Positions 1-10,161 are shown, counted from the stretch's first letter. The stretch: 56,346 nt of DNA from Paenibacillus farraposensis (GCF_020736845.1 NZ_JAFFQR010000003.1:1-56346), one strand, 5' to 3'. Notes: generated by a model not told the origin, from the sequence alone. Numbers and translations are program-made.

Positions 1-175
1 ACCGACCAAGGTCGGTTTATTGAAAGAGCGATTAGCTCATGTTGAATCTGACGAGATAATATATCTCATATTGGATTTTGCGAACAAAATCCGTACTCAC
101 TCGTTGTTCAGTTTTCAAAGATCAAACAATCTATGAAGTCTTTTATAATCTTCACTTTGTTTCACCGCTGCATCT
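1..175 (-). promoter_or_regulatory. rRNA operon leader with boxB-like hairpin and boxA
   Basis: This is the 5' leader of a leftward rRNA operon whose 16S gene lies beyond the left edge. On the minus strand there is a conserved tract ending AACAACGAGTG (about 100-125), a hairpin with 8-bp arms and a TTCG loop (76-95), and a boxA-like CGCTCTTT (22-31). A second perfect palindrome, ACCGACC/GGTCGGT, is at 1-16. A hairpin followed by boxA is the usual arrangement of rrn antitermination signals, which would protect the untranslated rRNA transcript from early termination. The assignment of the hairpin as boxB is an inference. Confidence 0.75.
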
Positions 176-191
176 CAGCGGCGACTTGATT

Positions 192-221
192 AATATAACA
201 CATATTCGGGATTTAAGTCAA
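192..221 (-). promoter_or_regulatory. sigma-A promoter of the left rRNA operon
   Basis: On the minus strand TTGACT (216-221) is followed after 18 bases by TATATT (192-197). With 17 bases the -10 would read TTATAT. It lies directly upstream of the rRNA leader and points into the 16S gene outside the window. Confidence 0.7.
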
Positions 222-264
222 CACTTTTTTCGAAAATTATTTATTTCATCTTAGCGTTGCTCTT

Positions 265-297
265 ACAAAAAAATCCCCGGGCTTCAAGAGCCGAGAA
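265..297 (-). terminator. Terminator after bofA
   Basis: Minus-strand GC-rich hairpin around GGCTCTTGAAGCC followed by seven T residues. It lies 70 bases after the bofA stop and just upstream of the rRNA promoter, so it separates the two transcription units. Confidence 0.75.
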
Positions 298-367
298 TTA
301 ATGTATCATATAATTTAATTTAACGTCAACTATAATTTAAAAAATTGAGATATTTCCTCGCAAGCTT

Positions 368-643
368 TTATATAGCCTGTCCGAACAACATTATTTTCAA
401 TCCCACTAAAAGCACTATCCCGGGCAATCCTAATACTGTTACTGTTCCCATTGTCACTGGGTTAATTGGAATATATATCTGCGTGATCCAACCCGAATAA
501 TTAATAACGTACAGCGCAATTGCCGCCAGCGCCATATGTGCCCCGAACACTGCAAGCCAGCCGAAACCCAATCTTTTCCTGAAAATGAGATATACCAGAA
601 TCGCAACGCATCCAATCAGAACAAACCAGACCACCCCTCTCAT
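368..643 (-). CDS. bofA: BofA-family inhibitor of pro-sigma-K processing
   Basis: In B. subtilis BofA holds the protease SpoIVFB inactive, with SpoIVFA, in the membrane around the forespore, so that pro-sigma-K is not cleaved too early. This 91-residue protein is close to the usual 87. It has two N-terminal membrane segments (about 3-21 and 27-48) and a hydrophobic C-terminal part. The family signature is seen as IPINPVT (58-64) followed by LGLPGI (71-76). The ATG overlaps the stop of the upstream YaaL-like gene by four bases (ATGA), so the two are translationally coupled. The position next to an rRNA operon, after yaaL and recR, matches B. subtilis. Confidence 0.9.
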   Translation of the reverse strand: MRGVVWFVLIGCVAILVYLIFRKRLGFGWLAVFGAHMALAAIALYVINYSGWITQIYIPINPVTMGTVTVLGLPGIVLLVGLKIMLFGQAI

Positions 644-951
644 TCTGCCCTCTGCTTATGAGCACGATCCACATCGTGAGCGTACCCCGGTTCATCTGGA
701 GGCAGGTGAAAACGGTGTAGGCCTTGTTGTTTGGCACTTTTTAAGTGAATTTGGTATTTACGCTCTGCGGCTTCCAGAACAAAAATGGCATAGTCGATCT
801 CATCCTTGCCGGTAGCTTCATGAAATAAACGATGTGCTCTTAACCATTCCGCATGTGAAGCTCTTATCTGGGCAAACAATTGCTGCCGATACTCCGCTTC
901 TGATTTGTCATGCTCCTGGCGACGAAAAGTTCGCTTCATCCGTTCCCACAT
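640..951 (-). CDS. yaaL: YaaL-like DUF2508 protein
   Basis: This is a 103-residue, strongly charged, probably cytoplasmic and helical protein of unknown function. It resembles YaaL of B. subtilis (DUF2508), with the family pattern of an N-terminal basic stretch and a core ending in AAERKYQIHLKSAK (about 61-74). It is longer than YaaL (about 74 residues) because of a hydrophilic C-terminal tail rich in His, Pro and Asp. AAGGAGG lies eight bases before the ATG. It is co-transcribed and four-base-overlapped with bofA, and separated from recR by a terminator. The family call rests mainly on conserved gene order plus partial similarity. Confidence 0.8.
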   Translation of the reverse strand: MWERMKRTFRRQEHDKSEAEYRQQLFAQIRASHAEWLRAHRLFHEATGKDEIDYAIFVLEAAERKYQIHLKSAKQQGLHRFHLPPDEPGYAHDVDRAHKQRAE

Positions 952-1075
952 TCATTCATCCTCCTTACAAGCTGAATTATGTGTACAGTCTACAAGACTC
1001 CCTTATTCATACTTATTGAGCAGAGGACAAACTTAGAACCTGGAACGATTGAGACTGCCATATATCATTTACAAC

Positions 1076-1102
1076 CAAAAAGGAGCCATATCGGCTCCCT
1101 CA
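1076..1102 (-). terminator. Terminator of the dnaX-yaaK-recR operon
   Basis: Minus-strand hairpin GGGAGCC ATAT GGCTCC followed by a T run, located 70 bases after the recR stop. It separates recR from the yaaL-bofA unit, whose promoter must lie between 952 and 1075. Confidence 0.8.
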
Positions 1103-1172
1103 GTGTGCCCATCATGTCCAAAGGACACCTCAGCACTCACATATCTATAACGTATAAATACGTATAAACAAC

Positions 1173-1772
1173 CTAATTAAGCTCTCTACGGCCTTCCAGC
1201 GCTTTGGACAAAGTAACCTCATCGGCATACTCCAAGTCTCCACCCACCGGCAATCCATGAGCAATACGAGTAACCCTGATTTCAAAAGGACGCACCAGCC
1301 GTGAAATGTACATAGCTGTAGCCTCTCCTTCAATATTTGGGTTCGTCGCCAAAATCAGTTCCTGAACACGCTCATCACTAAGCCTGTTCAGCAATTCCTT
1401 GAGCTTGATATCTTCAGGACCAATACCCTCCATAGGGGAGATCGCACCATGAAGCACATGATAAAGACCATTAAATTCTTTGGTGCGCTCCATCGCCACC
1501 AAATCCTTGGATTCCTGTACAACACAAATGACGGAAACATCCCTCGTCTTGTCCTGACAGATTCGACAAGGGTCCGTGTCCGTAATATTGCCGCAGACTG
1601 AACAGAAGTGAAGATTGCGTTTCACATTGACCAGCGCTTTGGCAAAATCAATCACATCATCTTCCTTCATCTTCAGTACGTGAAAAGCCAACCGGGCAGC
1701 CGTTTTGGGCCCCACTCCCGGCAGGCGTGTAAAAGCATCAATCAGCTTTGCAATCGGCTCCGGATAATACAA
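1173..1772 (-). CDS. recR: Recombination mediator protein RecR
   Basis: RecR forms a ring that, with RecO (and RecF), loads RecA on single-stranded DNA during gap repair. The 199-residue protein has all family parts: a helix-hairpin-helix ([15 protein letters not shown], 17-31), a C4 zinc finger (Cys57, Cys60, Cys69, Cys72), a Toprim domain beginning at VICVVQES (81-88), and the C-terminal LVRPF stretch. The length is standard. The start is TTG, with AAGGAG ten bases upstream; no in-frame ATG fits. It is the last gene of the dnaX-yaaK-recR operon, 27 bases after yaaK, an order conserved in most Firmicutes. Confidence 0.97.
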   Translation of the reverse strand: MYYPEPIAKLIDAFTRLPGVGPKTAARLAFHVLKMKEDDVIDFAKALVNVKRNLHFCSVCGNITDTDPCRICQDKTRDVSVICVVQESKDLVAMERTKEFNGLYHVLHGAISPMEGIGPEDIKLKELLNRLSDERVQELILATNPNIEGEATAMYISRLVRPFEIRVTRIAHGLPVGGDLEYADEVTLSKALEGRRELN

Positions 1773-1799
1773 TAGCGCGTTTCTCCTTTTTGCGGCAGA

Positions 1800-2111
1800 C
1801 TAGAACAAGCCCGGAATTTTCATACCACCTGTAAATTTACCCATATCATTGTTAGCCAGTTCGTCAGCTTTGGACAAAGCGTCGTTGACTGCAGTCAGCA
1901 CCAGATCTTGCAGCATTTCCACATCATCAGGATCTACAGCCTCTGGTTTAATCGTGATAGACAACACTTTTTTATGACCATTTACCTCTACAGCCACAAC
2001 ACCGCCGCCGGAAGTGCCTTCAATTACTTTTTCGCCAAGCGCCTCCTGAGCTTTCAGCATTTGCTCTTGCATTTTTTTCACTTGCTTCATCATTTGGTTC
2101 ATATTATTCAT
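1800..2111 (-). CDS. yaaK: YbaB/EbfC-family nucleoid-associated protein
   Basis: Members of this family are small dimeric DNA-binding proteins encoded between dnaX and recR in most bacteria; the exact role is not settled. The protein is Met-, Lys- and Gln-rich at the N terminus (coiled helix), has the [14 protein letters not shown] core and ends with [13 protein letters not shown]. An in-frame ATG at 2120 overlaps the ribosome site (AAGGAG directly abuts it). The ATG at 2111 has a nine-base spacing and is chosen here, giving 103 residues. It sits between dnaX and recR in one operon. Confidence 0.93.
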   Translation of the reverse strand: MNNMNQMMKQVKKMQEQMLKAQEALGEKVIEGTSGGGVVAVEVNGHKKVLSITIKPEAVDPDDVEMLQDLVLTAVNDALSKADELANNDMGKFTGGMKIPGLF

Positions 2112-2146
2112 TTCAATCATCTCCTTAAATGATGTATAACTTTGAT

Positions 2147-3892
2147 TTAATCCTTAATAACTACCAAATCTTCCCCGAACAGTTGAATAGCTTCATCAAT
2201 CCAGGGTTCTTTGGGCTTTCCCGACGCGTCCTGCTCCGGCTCCAGTTGGAATTCTTCGGCAGGCTGATCGGAAACTCCTTCTATCGCAGCGTTCCAGTCC
2301 TTTTGCATCATCGTCACCAGACGATAGGGATGGCCCAGCTGTTCATGCAGAACCTTCTCGATAACCTGCTTGTTAGCAGGCTTTTCGGTGGTTTCACGAT
2401 GAATATTGTTTTTAAAGGCTACCAGCACGCTGTCTTCCAATACAGAGACTGGCTCACCGTCCATAAACCACGCATGAACCGTGACTTTTGCCTCCTTGAC
2501 CCCTTGCAAAATCCGGCTCCACTTGCGCCCTGTGGCTGCAAAGGCTTCGCTTGACTTCTCAGCGATATAACGATCCAATTGAGAGGGGAGCTTGGCAGGA
2601 GCTGAAATTCGTGTAGCAGGAGCACGACCACCAGAGGTCTGACGACCACCTGATGATGCCGACTGACCCGCTCCGCCAGCCAGTCCGCCCTGCAACGCAT
2701 GCTCCAGCTTCTTTTCCATCTCAGTAAGCTGGCGCTTCAATGCAGCTACTTCTCCCTGATCAGCAGCTTCGGCGCGCTGCACCATGGACTGAGCCGTTCC
2801 TGCTTCTCTCGGAATGCTGCACAATTTTAACAGAGCGACCTCAAACAAAGTTTGCGGCTGAACAGCATATTTCATCTCACTTTGATAACGATTAAGAGTG
2901 TCGATCATTCCGAAGAGCTGCTCTCTGGTGAAAGCATCTGCCACTTCCTTAAACTGCTCCGGGTTCAGCACTCGGTCTGTCATTTTAGTGGCCTGCGGTA
3001 CCATTTTGATCATAAGCAGGTCCCGAAAATAGTACAGAAGATTCTCCATGCACTTATCCGCGCTTTTGCCTTCCTGCATAAAATTCTCGATCATTTGGAG
3101 CACTGTGCCCACGTCTTCTTTCAGTAACGCCAAGGCCAGTTTGCCGAATTGTTCGGACGCAATGCCTCCCGTCATATCCAGCACCTGCTGATAAGTAACC
3201 TGGCCGTCTGTAAACGAGGCTATTTGATCCAAAACGCTAAGCGCATCCCGCATCCCGCCATCTGAAAGACGCGCAATATATTGCAGTGCATCCGCATCAG
3301 CCTGTATGTTCTCCTGCCGACATATAAGATCAAGCCGCTCGGTCTGCTCCTCCAGTGATACCCGCCGGAAGTCAAAACGCTGACAGCGTGAAATAATGGT
3401 CGCCGGGATACGATGTGGTTCTGTCGTAGCCAATATGAACATTACATGTGGCGGCGGCTCTTCCAGTGTCTTCAGCAGTGCATTGAACGCTTCCGTCGTC
3501 AGCATGTGCACTTCATCGATGATATAAACCTTGTGCCGCACTTCTGTCGGCGCATATTTGACTTTATCGCGCAAGTCACGAATCTCTTCAACGCCCCGGT
3601 TGGAGGCTGCATCAATCTCTTGTACATCCATGACTGCCCCGGCCGTGATCCGTTTACAGGCTTCGCATTCGTTGCAAGGTTCCGGCGCAGGTCCATGCTC
3701 ACAGTTGATTGCCTTGGCCAAAATTTTGGCCGCACTTGTCTTCCCCGTTCCTCGCGGACCGCTGAACAGGTAAGCATGGGACGTGCGGTTTTCACGAATG
3801 GCGTTCTGCAATGTCTGGATAATATGCTGTTGTCCTACCATGTCTTTGAAGGCCTGAGGCCGCCAAGCACGGTACAACGCTATATGTTCCAA
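2147..3892 (-). CDS. dnaX: DNA polymerase III subunits gamma and tau
   Basis: DnaX is the ATPase of the clamp loader; it opens the sliding clamp and ties the polymerase to the DnaB-type helicase. The 581-residue protein has Walker A GPRGTGKT (45-52), a zinc module (Cys64, Cys73, Cys76, Cys79), Walker B IIDEVH (124-129) and the sensor SRC motif near 167. A Gly/Ser-rich linker near 400-430 precedes the tau-type C-terminal domain. The start is TTG with GAGGG nine bases upstream. No obvious slippery A6-7 frameshift site was noted, so whether a short gamma form is made cannot be told from the sequence. The 4.5S RNA gene lies just upstream, as in B. subtilis. Confidence 0.97.
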   Translation of the reverse strand: MEHIALYRAWRPQAFKDMVGQQHIIQTLQNAIRENRTSHAYLFSGPRGTGKTSAAKILAKAINCEHGPAPEPCNECEACKRITAGAVMDVQEIDAASNRGVEEIRDLRDKVKYAPTEVRHKVYIIDEVHMLTTEAFNALLKTLEEPPPHVMFILATTEPHRIPATIISRCQRFDFRRVSLEEQTERLDLICRQENIQADADALQYIARLSDGGMRDALSVLDQIASFTDGQVTYQQVLDMTGGIASEQFGKLALALLKEDVGTVLQMIENFMQEGKSADKCMENLLYYFRDLLMIKMVPQATKMTDRVLNPEQFKEVADAFTREQLFGMIDTLNRYQSEMKYAVQPQTLFEVALLKLCSIPREAGTAQSMVQRAEAADQGEVAALKRQLTEMEKKLEHALQGGLAGGAGQSASSGGRQTSGGRAPATRISAPAKLPSQLDRYIAEKSSEAFAATGRKWSRILQGVKEAKVTVHAWFMDGEPVSVLEDSVLVAFKNNIHRETTEKPANKQVIEKVLHEQLGHPYRLVTMMQKDWNAAIEGVSDQPAEEFQLEPEQDASGKPKEPWIDEAIQLFGEDLVVIKD

Positions 3893-4051
3893 TGCGCGTT
3901 ACCCTCTTTCCCATTCACTTTCATGACCATTCACGGTCAATTTATTATACTATACTCCCGTCCGAATCTAAACCGAACACCTTCCAATTTAAAAAAGCAC
4001 AAAAAAAACACCTTCGCATTGGCTGCCAAGATGTTCTAATTTCTACTATAA

Positions 4052-4320
4052 GCCGTGCACCTGTTATTGATCGTTGTGATCCGAGCGGCAACCCTGAACA
4101 ACAACTCGGGCTAGGCAACCCTCCGGCACAAGAGTGGGCTTGCTTATGGCTGCTTCCTTCCGGACCTGACCAGGTTCACAAGTACTCATTGCGGAGGACC
4201 CAACCGTCAACATTGTGCGCAGGGACCAGCCTCACATCAACAACACCTCTAACAGGAATTCAACCTCGCTATAGCGGATTGCGAGTTACAGGGCACCGCT
4301 ACCTCCCCATCTAGCACGGT
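4052..4320 (-). ncRNA. scr: Signal recognition particle RNA (large, scRNA type)
   Basis: This is the RNA scaffold of the signal recognition particle, which with Ffh targets nascent membrane proteins. The universal SRP core is seen on the minus strand: GTCAGGTCCGGAAGGAAGCA (around 4150-4170) and the GGGTCCTCCGCAA segment. There is also the Bacillus-type 5' domain beginning GTGCTAGATGGGGAGGTAGC and a 3' end GGTGCACGGC that pairs with the 5' end. At about 269 bases it is the long form with an Alu-like domain, as in B. subtilis scRNA (271). It lies between dnaX and, here, rpmE rather than tadA. Confidence 0.95.
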
Positions 4321-4327
4321 GAAAATA

Positions 4328-4356
4328 AGTATATCTCAACCCTACACAAAAAGCAA
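4328..4356 (-). promoter_or_regulatory. sigma-A promoter of the SRP RNA gene
   Basis: Minus strand: TTGCTT (4351-4356), a 17-base spacer, then TATACT (4328-4333). The expected start, about seven bases further, coincides with the 5' end of the SRP RNA at 4320. Confidence 0.75.
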
Positions 4357-4370
4357 ATAGCAAATACCGA

Positions 4371-4403
4371 CAAAAAGAGCCCTCTGCAAATGCAGAAGGC
4401 TCT
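4371..4403 (-). terminator. Terminator after rpmE
   Basis: A 13-bp minus-strand stem (AGAGCCTTCTGCA paired with TGCAGAGGGCTCT, with one G.T-type mismatch) and a TTTTTGT tail, 28 bases after the rpmE stop. Confidence 0.9.
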
Positions 4404-4430
4404 AATAATTTTATAACTTGCGGTAACTGA

Positions 4431-4628
4431 TTACATACCGTATTTCTTTTTGAAGCGATCCACGCGTCCACCAGCATCAATAAATTTCTGCTTGCCTGTG
4501 AAGAATGGGTGGCAGGCGGAGCAAATCTCAACACGCAGAGATTCTTTCACAGAGCCAGTTTCAAACGAATTCCCGCAAGCGCAAGTAACAGTAGTTACGT
4601 TATACTTCGGTTGAATAGCTTGTTGCAT
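4431..4628 (-). CDS. rpmE: 50S ribosomal protein L31 (zinc-binding form)
   Basis: Ribosomal protein L31 sits at the bridge between the two ribosomal subunits. The 65-residue length is typical. The four zinc-ligand cysteines of the C+ form are present (Cys16, Cys18, Cys36, Cys39), so this is the zinc-loaded paralogue that is replaced by a Cys-less L31 under zinc starvation in B. subtilis. AGAGGTG precedes the ATG. The gene lies downstream of rho, as in many Firmicutes, but here a radical SAM gene stands between them. Confidence 0.96.
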   Translation of the reverse strand: MQQAIQPKYNVTTVTCACGNSFETGSVKESLRVEICSACHPFFTGKQKFIDAGGRVDRFKKKYGM

Positions 4629-4723
4629 TAACTTTCACCTCTTTCCGCCCTGAACGTCCTATCAGTCCAGAGTTGTATGAACATACTTTTCACATTATAG
4701 CACTTGAACTAAAGTGTTTCAAC

Positions 4724-4760
4724 ACCTGTTTTACGCATCCAAAACCAGCGTAAAACAGGT
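4724..4760. repeat. 13-bp perfect inverted repeat between rpmE and the radical SAM gene
   Basis: ACCTGTTTTACGC (4724-4736) is repeated in inverted form at 4748-4760 around an 11-base loop. On the minus strand no T run follows. On the plus strand ATATTTT follows, so as a terminator it is weak in either direction. It lies 26 bases after the radical SAM stop and may be its terminator or an mRNA-end structure. Confidence 0.6.
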
Positions 4761-4785
4761 ATATTTTACATTGCTGCTGAGCGTT

Positions 4786-6057
4786 TTAAGCCCTTGCAAA
4801 TTTAGGGCGTGCCTGTCCTGGCGGCGGCACGTGAGTGTAGGACCCGATAACGACATCAGGCAGCTCTTCCCGGTAAATCTCAAGCATTTGCTTCATGCCG
4901 AGTATATCCCCTTGGGCAGGAGGAATCAGCTCCAAATAGCTTTCAGGATCAATATTCAGATTACGCATCTGGATCAGCTTGAGTTTGGTACGTTTGGCAA
5001 ACTCGATCATCGCTTCGATTTCTTCCTCGCGGTCAGTTACCCCCGGGAATACCAAATAGTTAATCGATGTATATACACCCTGCTCTGAGGCATATCGGAG
5101 TGATTTTTCCACATTGGCTAATGTATAGCCCCTTGGTTTGTAATAAGCATTGTAATGATCGTCCAGCGCACTAATAGTGCTGACCCGCATCAGATCAAGC
5201 CCTGCATCCACGATGCCCCGGATATGATCGCTCAAGCCCGCATTCGTATTGATATTGATATACCCCATATCGGTAATGGAGCGCACCTCTTTGATTGAAT
5301 CAATAATCAGCTTGGCTTGAGTAGAAGGCTCACCTTCGCAGCCTTGGCCAAAACTAATGATAGACTCCGGTGTTTTCAAATGTTCCAGCATAACCTCTAC
5401 AATTTCTTCGACACGAGGACGGAAATTCATTCTTGTCTGCGGAGATACGAAGCCGCTGTCATCCGGCTGTTCGGAGATACAGCCAAAGCACCCGGCATTG
5501 CAAGAGTACGATACCGGAACTCCCCCTTCCCAACGATTCAGGAATGTGTTCGAGGAAGTAAGACACTCATAGCCTAGGGCACAGTTAGACAAATGCTGGT
5601 ATAGCCGGTTTTCCGGATATTGCTTCGTCATCCGCTGAACTCCCAATTTGACCTGATCGCGGTCACAATTTTCCGGATTCCATTGGGATGGGCTATCGCT
5701 CTGCTCTGCTGTTACATAAAATGCTCCATCCTTCCAGACTACAGCTGAATAACCAAACAAGGGAAGCTTATACTCTTTATCGGTTTTTACATATCCTGGC
5801 AAACACAAGCGTGTAAAGCCTTGCGGCAACAATGCGCCTACTGCCTGAAATTCCCCAGGAAGAGAAACCATTTCCCCTGTCTCAGGGTTCATACCGACCG
5901 GGCGGGTATTGGGCAAACCTACCAGTGTAGCTCCTTCCGGTAACGGAATCAGCTCATCCTCCATGATTTCAACAATCATGTCCGCACTGCGTGCAAGCCC
6001 ATACAAAGAAGCATGATCATATACATTGCCTTTTTCGTCGGCATACACCAAATACAT
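4786..6057 (-). CDS. Radical SAM protein of unknown substrate
   Basis: This is a 423-residue protein with the radical SAM cluster motif CNAGCFGC (Cys186, Cys190, Cys193) followed by a TIM-barrel region, including SFGQGCEGEPS (near 250) as the SAM-contacting GGE-like loop. The first about 170 residues form an unassigned domain with phrases such as GLPNTRPVGMNPETGE, and three further cysteines (131, 159, 165). There is no C-terminal SPASM-type Cys cluster; the C terminus is hydrophilic (VPPPGQARPKFARA). The enzyme generates a 5'-deoxyadenosyl radical; its substrate cannot be told. AAAGGAG lies eight bases before the ATG. It lies between rho and rpmE and may be co-transcribed with rho (97-base gap). 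Confidence 0.88.
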   Translation of the reverse strand: MYLVYADEKGNVYDHASLYGLARSADMIVEIMEDELIPLPEGATLVGLPNTRPVGMNPETGEMVSLPGEFQAVGALLPQGFTRLCLPGYVKTDKEYKLPLFGYSAVVWKDGAFYVTAEQSDSPSQWNPENCDRDQVKLGVQRMTKQYPENRLYQHLSNCALGYECLTSSNTFLNRWEGGVPVSYSCNAGCFGCISEQPDDSGFVSPQTRMNFRPRVEEIVEVMLEHLKTPESIISFGQGCEGEPSTQAKLIIDSIKEVRSITDMGYININTNAGLSDHIRGIVDAGLDLMRVSTISALDDHYNAYYKPRGYTLANVEKSLRYASEQGVYTSINYLVFPGVTDREEEIEAMIEFAKRTKLKLIQMRNLNIDPESYLELIPPAQGDILGMKQMLEIYREELPDVVIGSYTHVPPPGQARPKFARA

Positions 6058-6154
6058 TTATGGAACTCCTTTCGCTCCGTCAAGCGGCGCTGCCAATAAC
6101 AGAATGAATCGCAGCGGCCATGAACTCGTGGAACAGATAAAATACAAATTGGAT

Positions 6155-7489
6155 TTAGTTTGTTGTGGCCTGTACCGATGCTGTGGTGGAACGCGTCGTT
6201 CTCCGTTGTTGGCCACCTGAGCTGCTTGGCGAGCCGCCAGAAGATGCCGTCAAATCAAACGAAGCCAAAAATTCAGCGTTATTTTTGCTATTCCGCAGCT
6301 TTTTGAGGAAACCTTCTACAAAATCATGGCTTTCCGTCATATTTTTGCGAATAGCCCAAATCGTATCTAATTCTTCCTTATTTAACAGAACTTCCTCACG
6401 ACGCGTACCGGAACGGCGAATATCAATCGCAGGAAAGATTCGACGCTCTGCCAGCTTGCGGTCCAAATGAAGCTCCATGTTGCCTGTACCTTTAAACTCT
6501 TCATAGATAATATCGTCCATACGTGATCCCGTATCAATCAGCGCTGTTGCAAGGATCGTCAGACTGCCGCCTTCCTCTACGTTCCGTGCTGCGCCAAAAA
6601 AGCGCTTCGGACGATGAAATGCCGCTGGATCAATCCCCCCGCTCAAAGTACGGCCGGATGGAGGAATTACGAGATTGTACGCACGAGCCAGACGTGTAAT
6701 ACTATCCAGCAGGATAACAACATCCTTTTTATGCTCCACGAGACGCAGTGCACGCTCCAATACCAATTCTGCCACTTTGATGTGATTTTCAGGAAGCTCA
6801 TCAAAGGTAGAAGCTACAACTTCGCCCTTAACAGAACGCTGCATATCGGTCACTTCTTCAGGGCGTTCATCAATCAACAAGACAAAAAGCTCAATCTCGG
6901 GATTGTTGGCAGAAATGCTGTTGGCAATTTCTTTGAGGAGAAGCGTCTTCCCAGCTTTGGGAGGTGCTACTATGAGCCCGCGCTGTCCAAGTCCGACAGG
7001 GGCAAGTATATCCATAATTCTCGTAGACAAATGGTTGGGGGAAGTTTCAAGGACTAATTTGGTTTGCGGATACAGTGGAGTCAGTGCAGGGAAATGTAAC
7101 CGCTCAGCAGCTTGCTCAGGACTTCTTCCATTGACGGCGTTAACTTGAAGCAATCCAAAATATCGTTCATTTTCTTTTGGCGTCCGGCATTTACCAGATA
7201 CAAGATCACCTGTTCTCAGGTCAAATTTGCGTATTTGTGAAGCAGAGATGTAAATATCCTCAGTGCTCGGGAGATAATTGATCGGCCTCAGAAAACCGTA
7301 TCCTTCAGGAAGTATTTCCAGAACTCCTTGCATGAACATTAATCCGCTCTTCTCCGCTTGCGCACGCAGAATGGCAAAAATTAGTTCCTTCTTCTTGAGC
7401 GTTCCGTAGTACGGGATCTGGTATTGCTTGGCCAGCTTGTACATATCGGTCAGCTTCATTACTTCCAAATCGGAAATTTGCAGATCCAT
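6155..7489 (-). CDS. rho: Transcription termination factor Rho
   Basis: Rho is the hexameric RNA-translocating ATPase that ends untranslated transcripts. The 444-residue protein has a helical N terminus ([14 protein letters not shown]), a cold-shock RNA-binding domain (about 52-120, with EGYGFLR), Walker A APPKAGKT (175-182), Walker [14 protein letters not shown] (about 257-269), and the Q- and R-loop regions. The last about 30 residues form a low-complexity Ser/Gly/Gln/Thr/Arg tail, longer than in B. subtilis Rho. AGGTGG precedes the ATG. It lies downstream of murA2 with a 255-base gap, room for a separate promoter or for Rho autoregulation. Confidence 0.97.
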   Translation of the reverse strand: MDLQISDLEVMKLTDMYKLAKQYQIPYYGTLKKKELIFAILRAQAEKSGLMFMQGVLEILPEGYGFLRPINYLPSTEDIYISASQIRKFDLRTGDLVSGKCRTPKENERYFGLLQVNAVNGRSPEQAAERLHFPALTPLYPQTKLVLETSPNHLSTRIMDILAPVGLGQRGLIVAPPKAGKTLLLKEIANSISANNPEIELFVLLIDERPEEVTDMQRSVKGEVVASTFDELPENHIKVAELVLERALRLVEHKKDVVILLDSITRLARAYNLVIPPSGRTLSGGIDPAAFHRPKRFFGAARNVEEGGSLTILATALIDTGSRMDDIIYEEFKGTGNMELHLDRKLAERRIFPAIDIRRSGTRREEVLLNKEELDTIWAIRKNMTESHDFVEGFLKKLRNSKNNAEFLASFDLTASSGGSPSSSGGQQRRTTRSTTASVQATTN

Positions 7490-7744
7490 ATAATAACCAC
7501 CTATTCAATTATTAAGTCCATTCATACTTCAAAATGATAGACAACGATATCATAAACACCACTAACCTAATTTTAACCCAAAAAAAACAAAGTTATGCAG
7601 CCCTCTGCCTGAATTATACCGGATTATGGCGGAATTCCGATAAAAGATTGTTAGGAATGAACCACAATCTGTAACAGCAGCGGCTGCATAGCGCTCAGCA
7701 TTCAATTGTTCGTCCGTTTCAAGCATTCAATCATTGGGTGTGGT

Positions 7745-9001
7745 CTAGTTGTCCGTCTGACGCCATACGTCTGCGCCTAGTTGACGCAGATTGGAGACAA
7801 GATGATCATAACCACGGTCAATATATTCAACACCCGTCACCTCGGTTACACCTTCACTCACTGTAAGTCCAGCGATGACAAGCGCTGCTCCAGCCCGCAG
7901 ATCCGCCGCTTTGACTTTGGCCGCATTCAAACGGCCGCCCTCAATAATGGCCGATCGGCCTTCTACGCGAATTTTGGCTCCCATTCGCACTAGCTCTGGA
8001 ACGTGCTTGAAACGATTACTGTACACAAAATCGCTCAATACACTAACTCCCTGCGCCTGGGTAAGCAGGCTGGTCATAGGAGATTGCAGGTCCGTGGCGA
8101 ATCCAGGGTAAACTAAGGCTTTAACGTCAACATGCTCATAACGAGACGCACCAATTACACGAATACTTTCGTCATATTCCTCGATACCGATACCCATCTC
8201 CTGCATTTTTGCAGTGAGGGCCTCCATATGCTTGGGTATCACATTGTCGATTAATACATTACCACGAGTAGCCGCAGCTGCAATCATGTATGTACCCGCT
8301 TGTATACGGTCAGGTATGATGGAGTGACGGCAGCCATGTAACTCGGACACGCCTTCAATGCGGATCGTTTCCGTTCCAGCCCCTTTAATAATGGCTCCCA
8401 TGGAGTTTAACAGGGTTGCTACATCTATAATCTCAGGCTCTTTAGCCGCATTTTCGATAATTGTGGCGCCTTTGGCACGTGCGGCCGCCAGCATAATGTT
8501 AATTGTAGCTCCTACGCTGCTGACATCCAAATAAATTTTATTGCCGCGCAGTTCTTTGGCATGCAAATGAATAGCACCGTGCTCGTTCGTAATCGTCGCA
8601 CCCAGTGCTTCAAAACCCTTGATATGCTGGTCAATAGGCCGGGGTTCAAAATTACACCCTCCTGGCAAACCGATAATCGCTTCCTTGAATCTGCCCAGCA
8701 TAGCTCCCATCATATAGTAGGAAGCCCGTAATTTCTTAACCGATCCATTCGGCATGGGAATGGATTTAATAGAGGATGGATCAATTTTCATCTGACTGCC
8801 TTCCCAGGAAACCGTTGCACCAAGTTCCTCCAGTATTTCGGAATACACCGCAACATCGCTCAGCAGCGGCAAATTGTCCAAAATGACTTCCGACTCTGCC
8901 AGAATGGCGGCGGGAATCAAGGCGATAGCACTGTTTTTGGCACCGCTGATGGAAACTGTACCTTGAAGCGGTCGTCCACCGGTGATCATCAATTTTTCCA
9001 T
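7745..9001 (-). CDS. murA: UDP-N-acetylglucosamine 1-carboxyvinyltransferase (second MurA type)
   Basis: MurA transfers enolpyruvate from PEP to UDP-GlcNAc, the first committed step of peptidoglycan synthesis. Conserved Lys22 (SGAKNS) and catalytic Cys116 in [15 protein letters not shown] are present; Cys rather than Asp predicts sensitivity to fosfomycin. A longer frame starts at 9040, but GGGGGA lies 11 bases before the ATG at 9001, and MEKLMITGG is the normal N terminus, so 418 residues are annotated. Position between fbaA and rho identifies it as the murAB/murZ-type paralogue of Firmicutes. Confidence 0.95.
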   Translation of the reverse strand: MEKLMITGGRPLQGTVSISGAKNSAIALIPAAILAESEVILDNLPLLSDVAVYSEILEELGATVSWEGSQMKIDPSSIKSIPMPNGSVKKLRASYYMMGAMLGRFKEAIIGLPGGCNFEPRPIDQHIKGFEALGATITNEHGAIHLHAKELRGNKIYLDVSSVGATINIMLAAARAKGATIIENAAKEPEIIDVATLLNSMGAIIKGAGTETIRIEGVSELHGCRHSIIPDRIQAGTYMIAAAATRGNVLIDNVIPKHMEALTAKMQEMGIGIEEYDESIRVIGASRYEHVDVKALVYPGFATDLQSPMTSLLTQAQGVSVLSDFVYSNRFKHVPELVRMGAKIRVEGRSAIIEGGRLNAAKVKAADLRAGAALVIAGLTVSEGVTEVTGVEYIDRGYDHLVSNLRQLGADVWRQTDN

Positions 9002-9082
9002 AAGCTTGAGGGTCCCCCTACGTGTTTTGCAGTCGGTCAAACCATGAGTTAAAACTACGAAAAATCCTACTTTTTAGTGGTG

Positions 9083-9119
9083 AAAATGGAAAGACACCGG
9101 CTAAGCGGTGTGCTTTCCA
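9083..9119 (-). terminator. Terminator after fbaA
   Basis: Minus-strand hairpin with arms GGAAAGCACACCG and CGGTGTCTTTCC, then ATTTTCACC. The tail is short but the stem is strong. It stands between fbaA and murA2. Confidence 0.7.
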
Positions 9120-9240
9120 TACTAAACTATTCAACTATACAAATTTCAATATTTTGTGCAGCAGAAATACATCTGCAACCCCAAAAAATAACCCAAAAAT
9201 GAATCCAGTCCGTGCGTCCACACGAACAGTTCATCCGTTA

Positions 9241-10095
9241 TTATGCTTTGTTGTTGGAGCCGAACTCACGAATTTTATTGATAACGGTTTGTTTGATCGC
9301 TTCACGGGCTGGTTGGATGAATGTACGTGGATCGTAAGCATCCGGTTTCGCAGCAAGCACTTCACGAACCACTTTTGCAAATGCAATTTGGTTCTCAGTG
9401 TTTACGTTGATTTTGGAAGTACCCAGGGAAATGGATTTTTGGATGTCATGTGTAGGGATACCTGTTCCACCATGAAGAACGAGCGGCAGCTTCACAGCAT
9501 TGCGAATTTCTTCCATTTCTTTAAAGCCCAAGTTTGGCTCGCCTTTGTAAGGACCATGAACGGAACCCAGCGCAGGAGCCAGTGTATCGATGCCAGTTTC
9601 TTTCACGATACGTACACAATCGTCCAGTTTAGCGTACATTACGTCACCTACAACGTCATCCTCTTGTCCGCCAACCATTCCAACTTCGGCTTCAACGGAA
9701 ACGCCTTTGGAATGTGCATATTCAACAACTTTCTTCGTTGTTTCGATATTTTTTTCAATCGGGCTATGGGAATCGTCAATCATAACCGATGTGAAACCAG
9801 CGTCGATTGCTTCTTTACATTTTTCAAAGCTGGAACCATGGTCCAAGTGGATTGCAACTGGAACCGTAATTTTCATGTCATGAATAAGTCCTTCTACCAT
9901 TTTAACAACAGTGTAGAATCCGCCCATGTGACGTGCTGCGCCTTCAGAAACACCGAGAATTACAGGGGATTTTTCTTCTTCAGCAGCGCCCAGAATAGCT
10001 TGAGTCCACTCCAGGTTGTTAATATTGTATTGACCTACTGCATATTTTCCTTCGAGTGCATTGTTCAACATGTCTTTCATAGATACCAATGGCAT
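9241..10095 (-). CDS. fbaA: Class II fructose-1,6-bisphosphate aldolase
   Basis: This enzyme cleaves fructose-1,6-bisphosphate to dihydroxyacetone phosphate and glyceraldehyde-3-phosphate in glycolysis and runs in reverse in gluconeogenesis. The 284-residue class II, zinc-dependent type is shown by the HLDHG motif (His83, Asp85, His86) and the later [10 protein letters not shown] metal/phosphate loop. AGGAGG lies nine bases before the ATG. The order spo0F-fbaA-murA2-rho-rpmE is that of B. subtilis, except that tal and glpX are missing between fbaA and rho. Terminators on both sides suggest it is monocistronic and can be highly expressed. Confidence 0.97.
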   Translation of the reverse strand: MPLVSMKDMLNNALEGKYAVGQYNINNLEWTQAILGAAEEEKSPVILGVSEGAARHMGGFYTVVKMVEGLIHDMKITVPVAIHLDHGSSFEKCKEAIDAGFTSVMIDDSHSPIEKNIETTKKVVEYAHSKGVSVEAEVGMVGGQEDDVVGDVMYAKLDDCVRIVKETGIDTLAPALGSVHGPYKGEPNLGFKEMEEIRNAVKLPLVLHGGTGIPTHDIQKSISLGTSKINVNTENQIAFAKVVREVLAAKPDAYDPRTFIQPAREAIKQTVINKIREFGSNNKA

Positions 10096-10161
10096 GGTTA
10101 CAGTCCTCCTAAAGGTGTTTGGGTTTGTCTATCTTTTTTAGCCGACATCACATACGGGCTT

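Noticed and set aside
3413..4314. Plus-strand open frames across dnaX and the SRP RNA gene
   Set aside because: They are shadows of dnaX and of a structured RNA; the SRP RNA core sequence is unmistakable.
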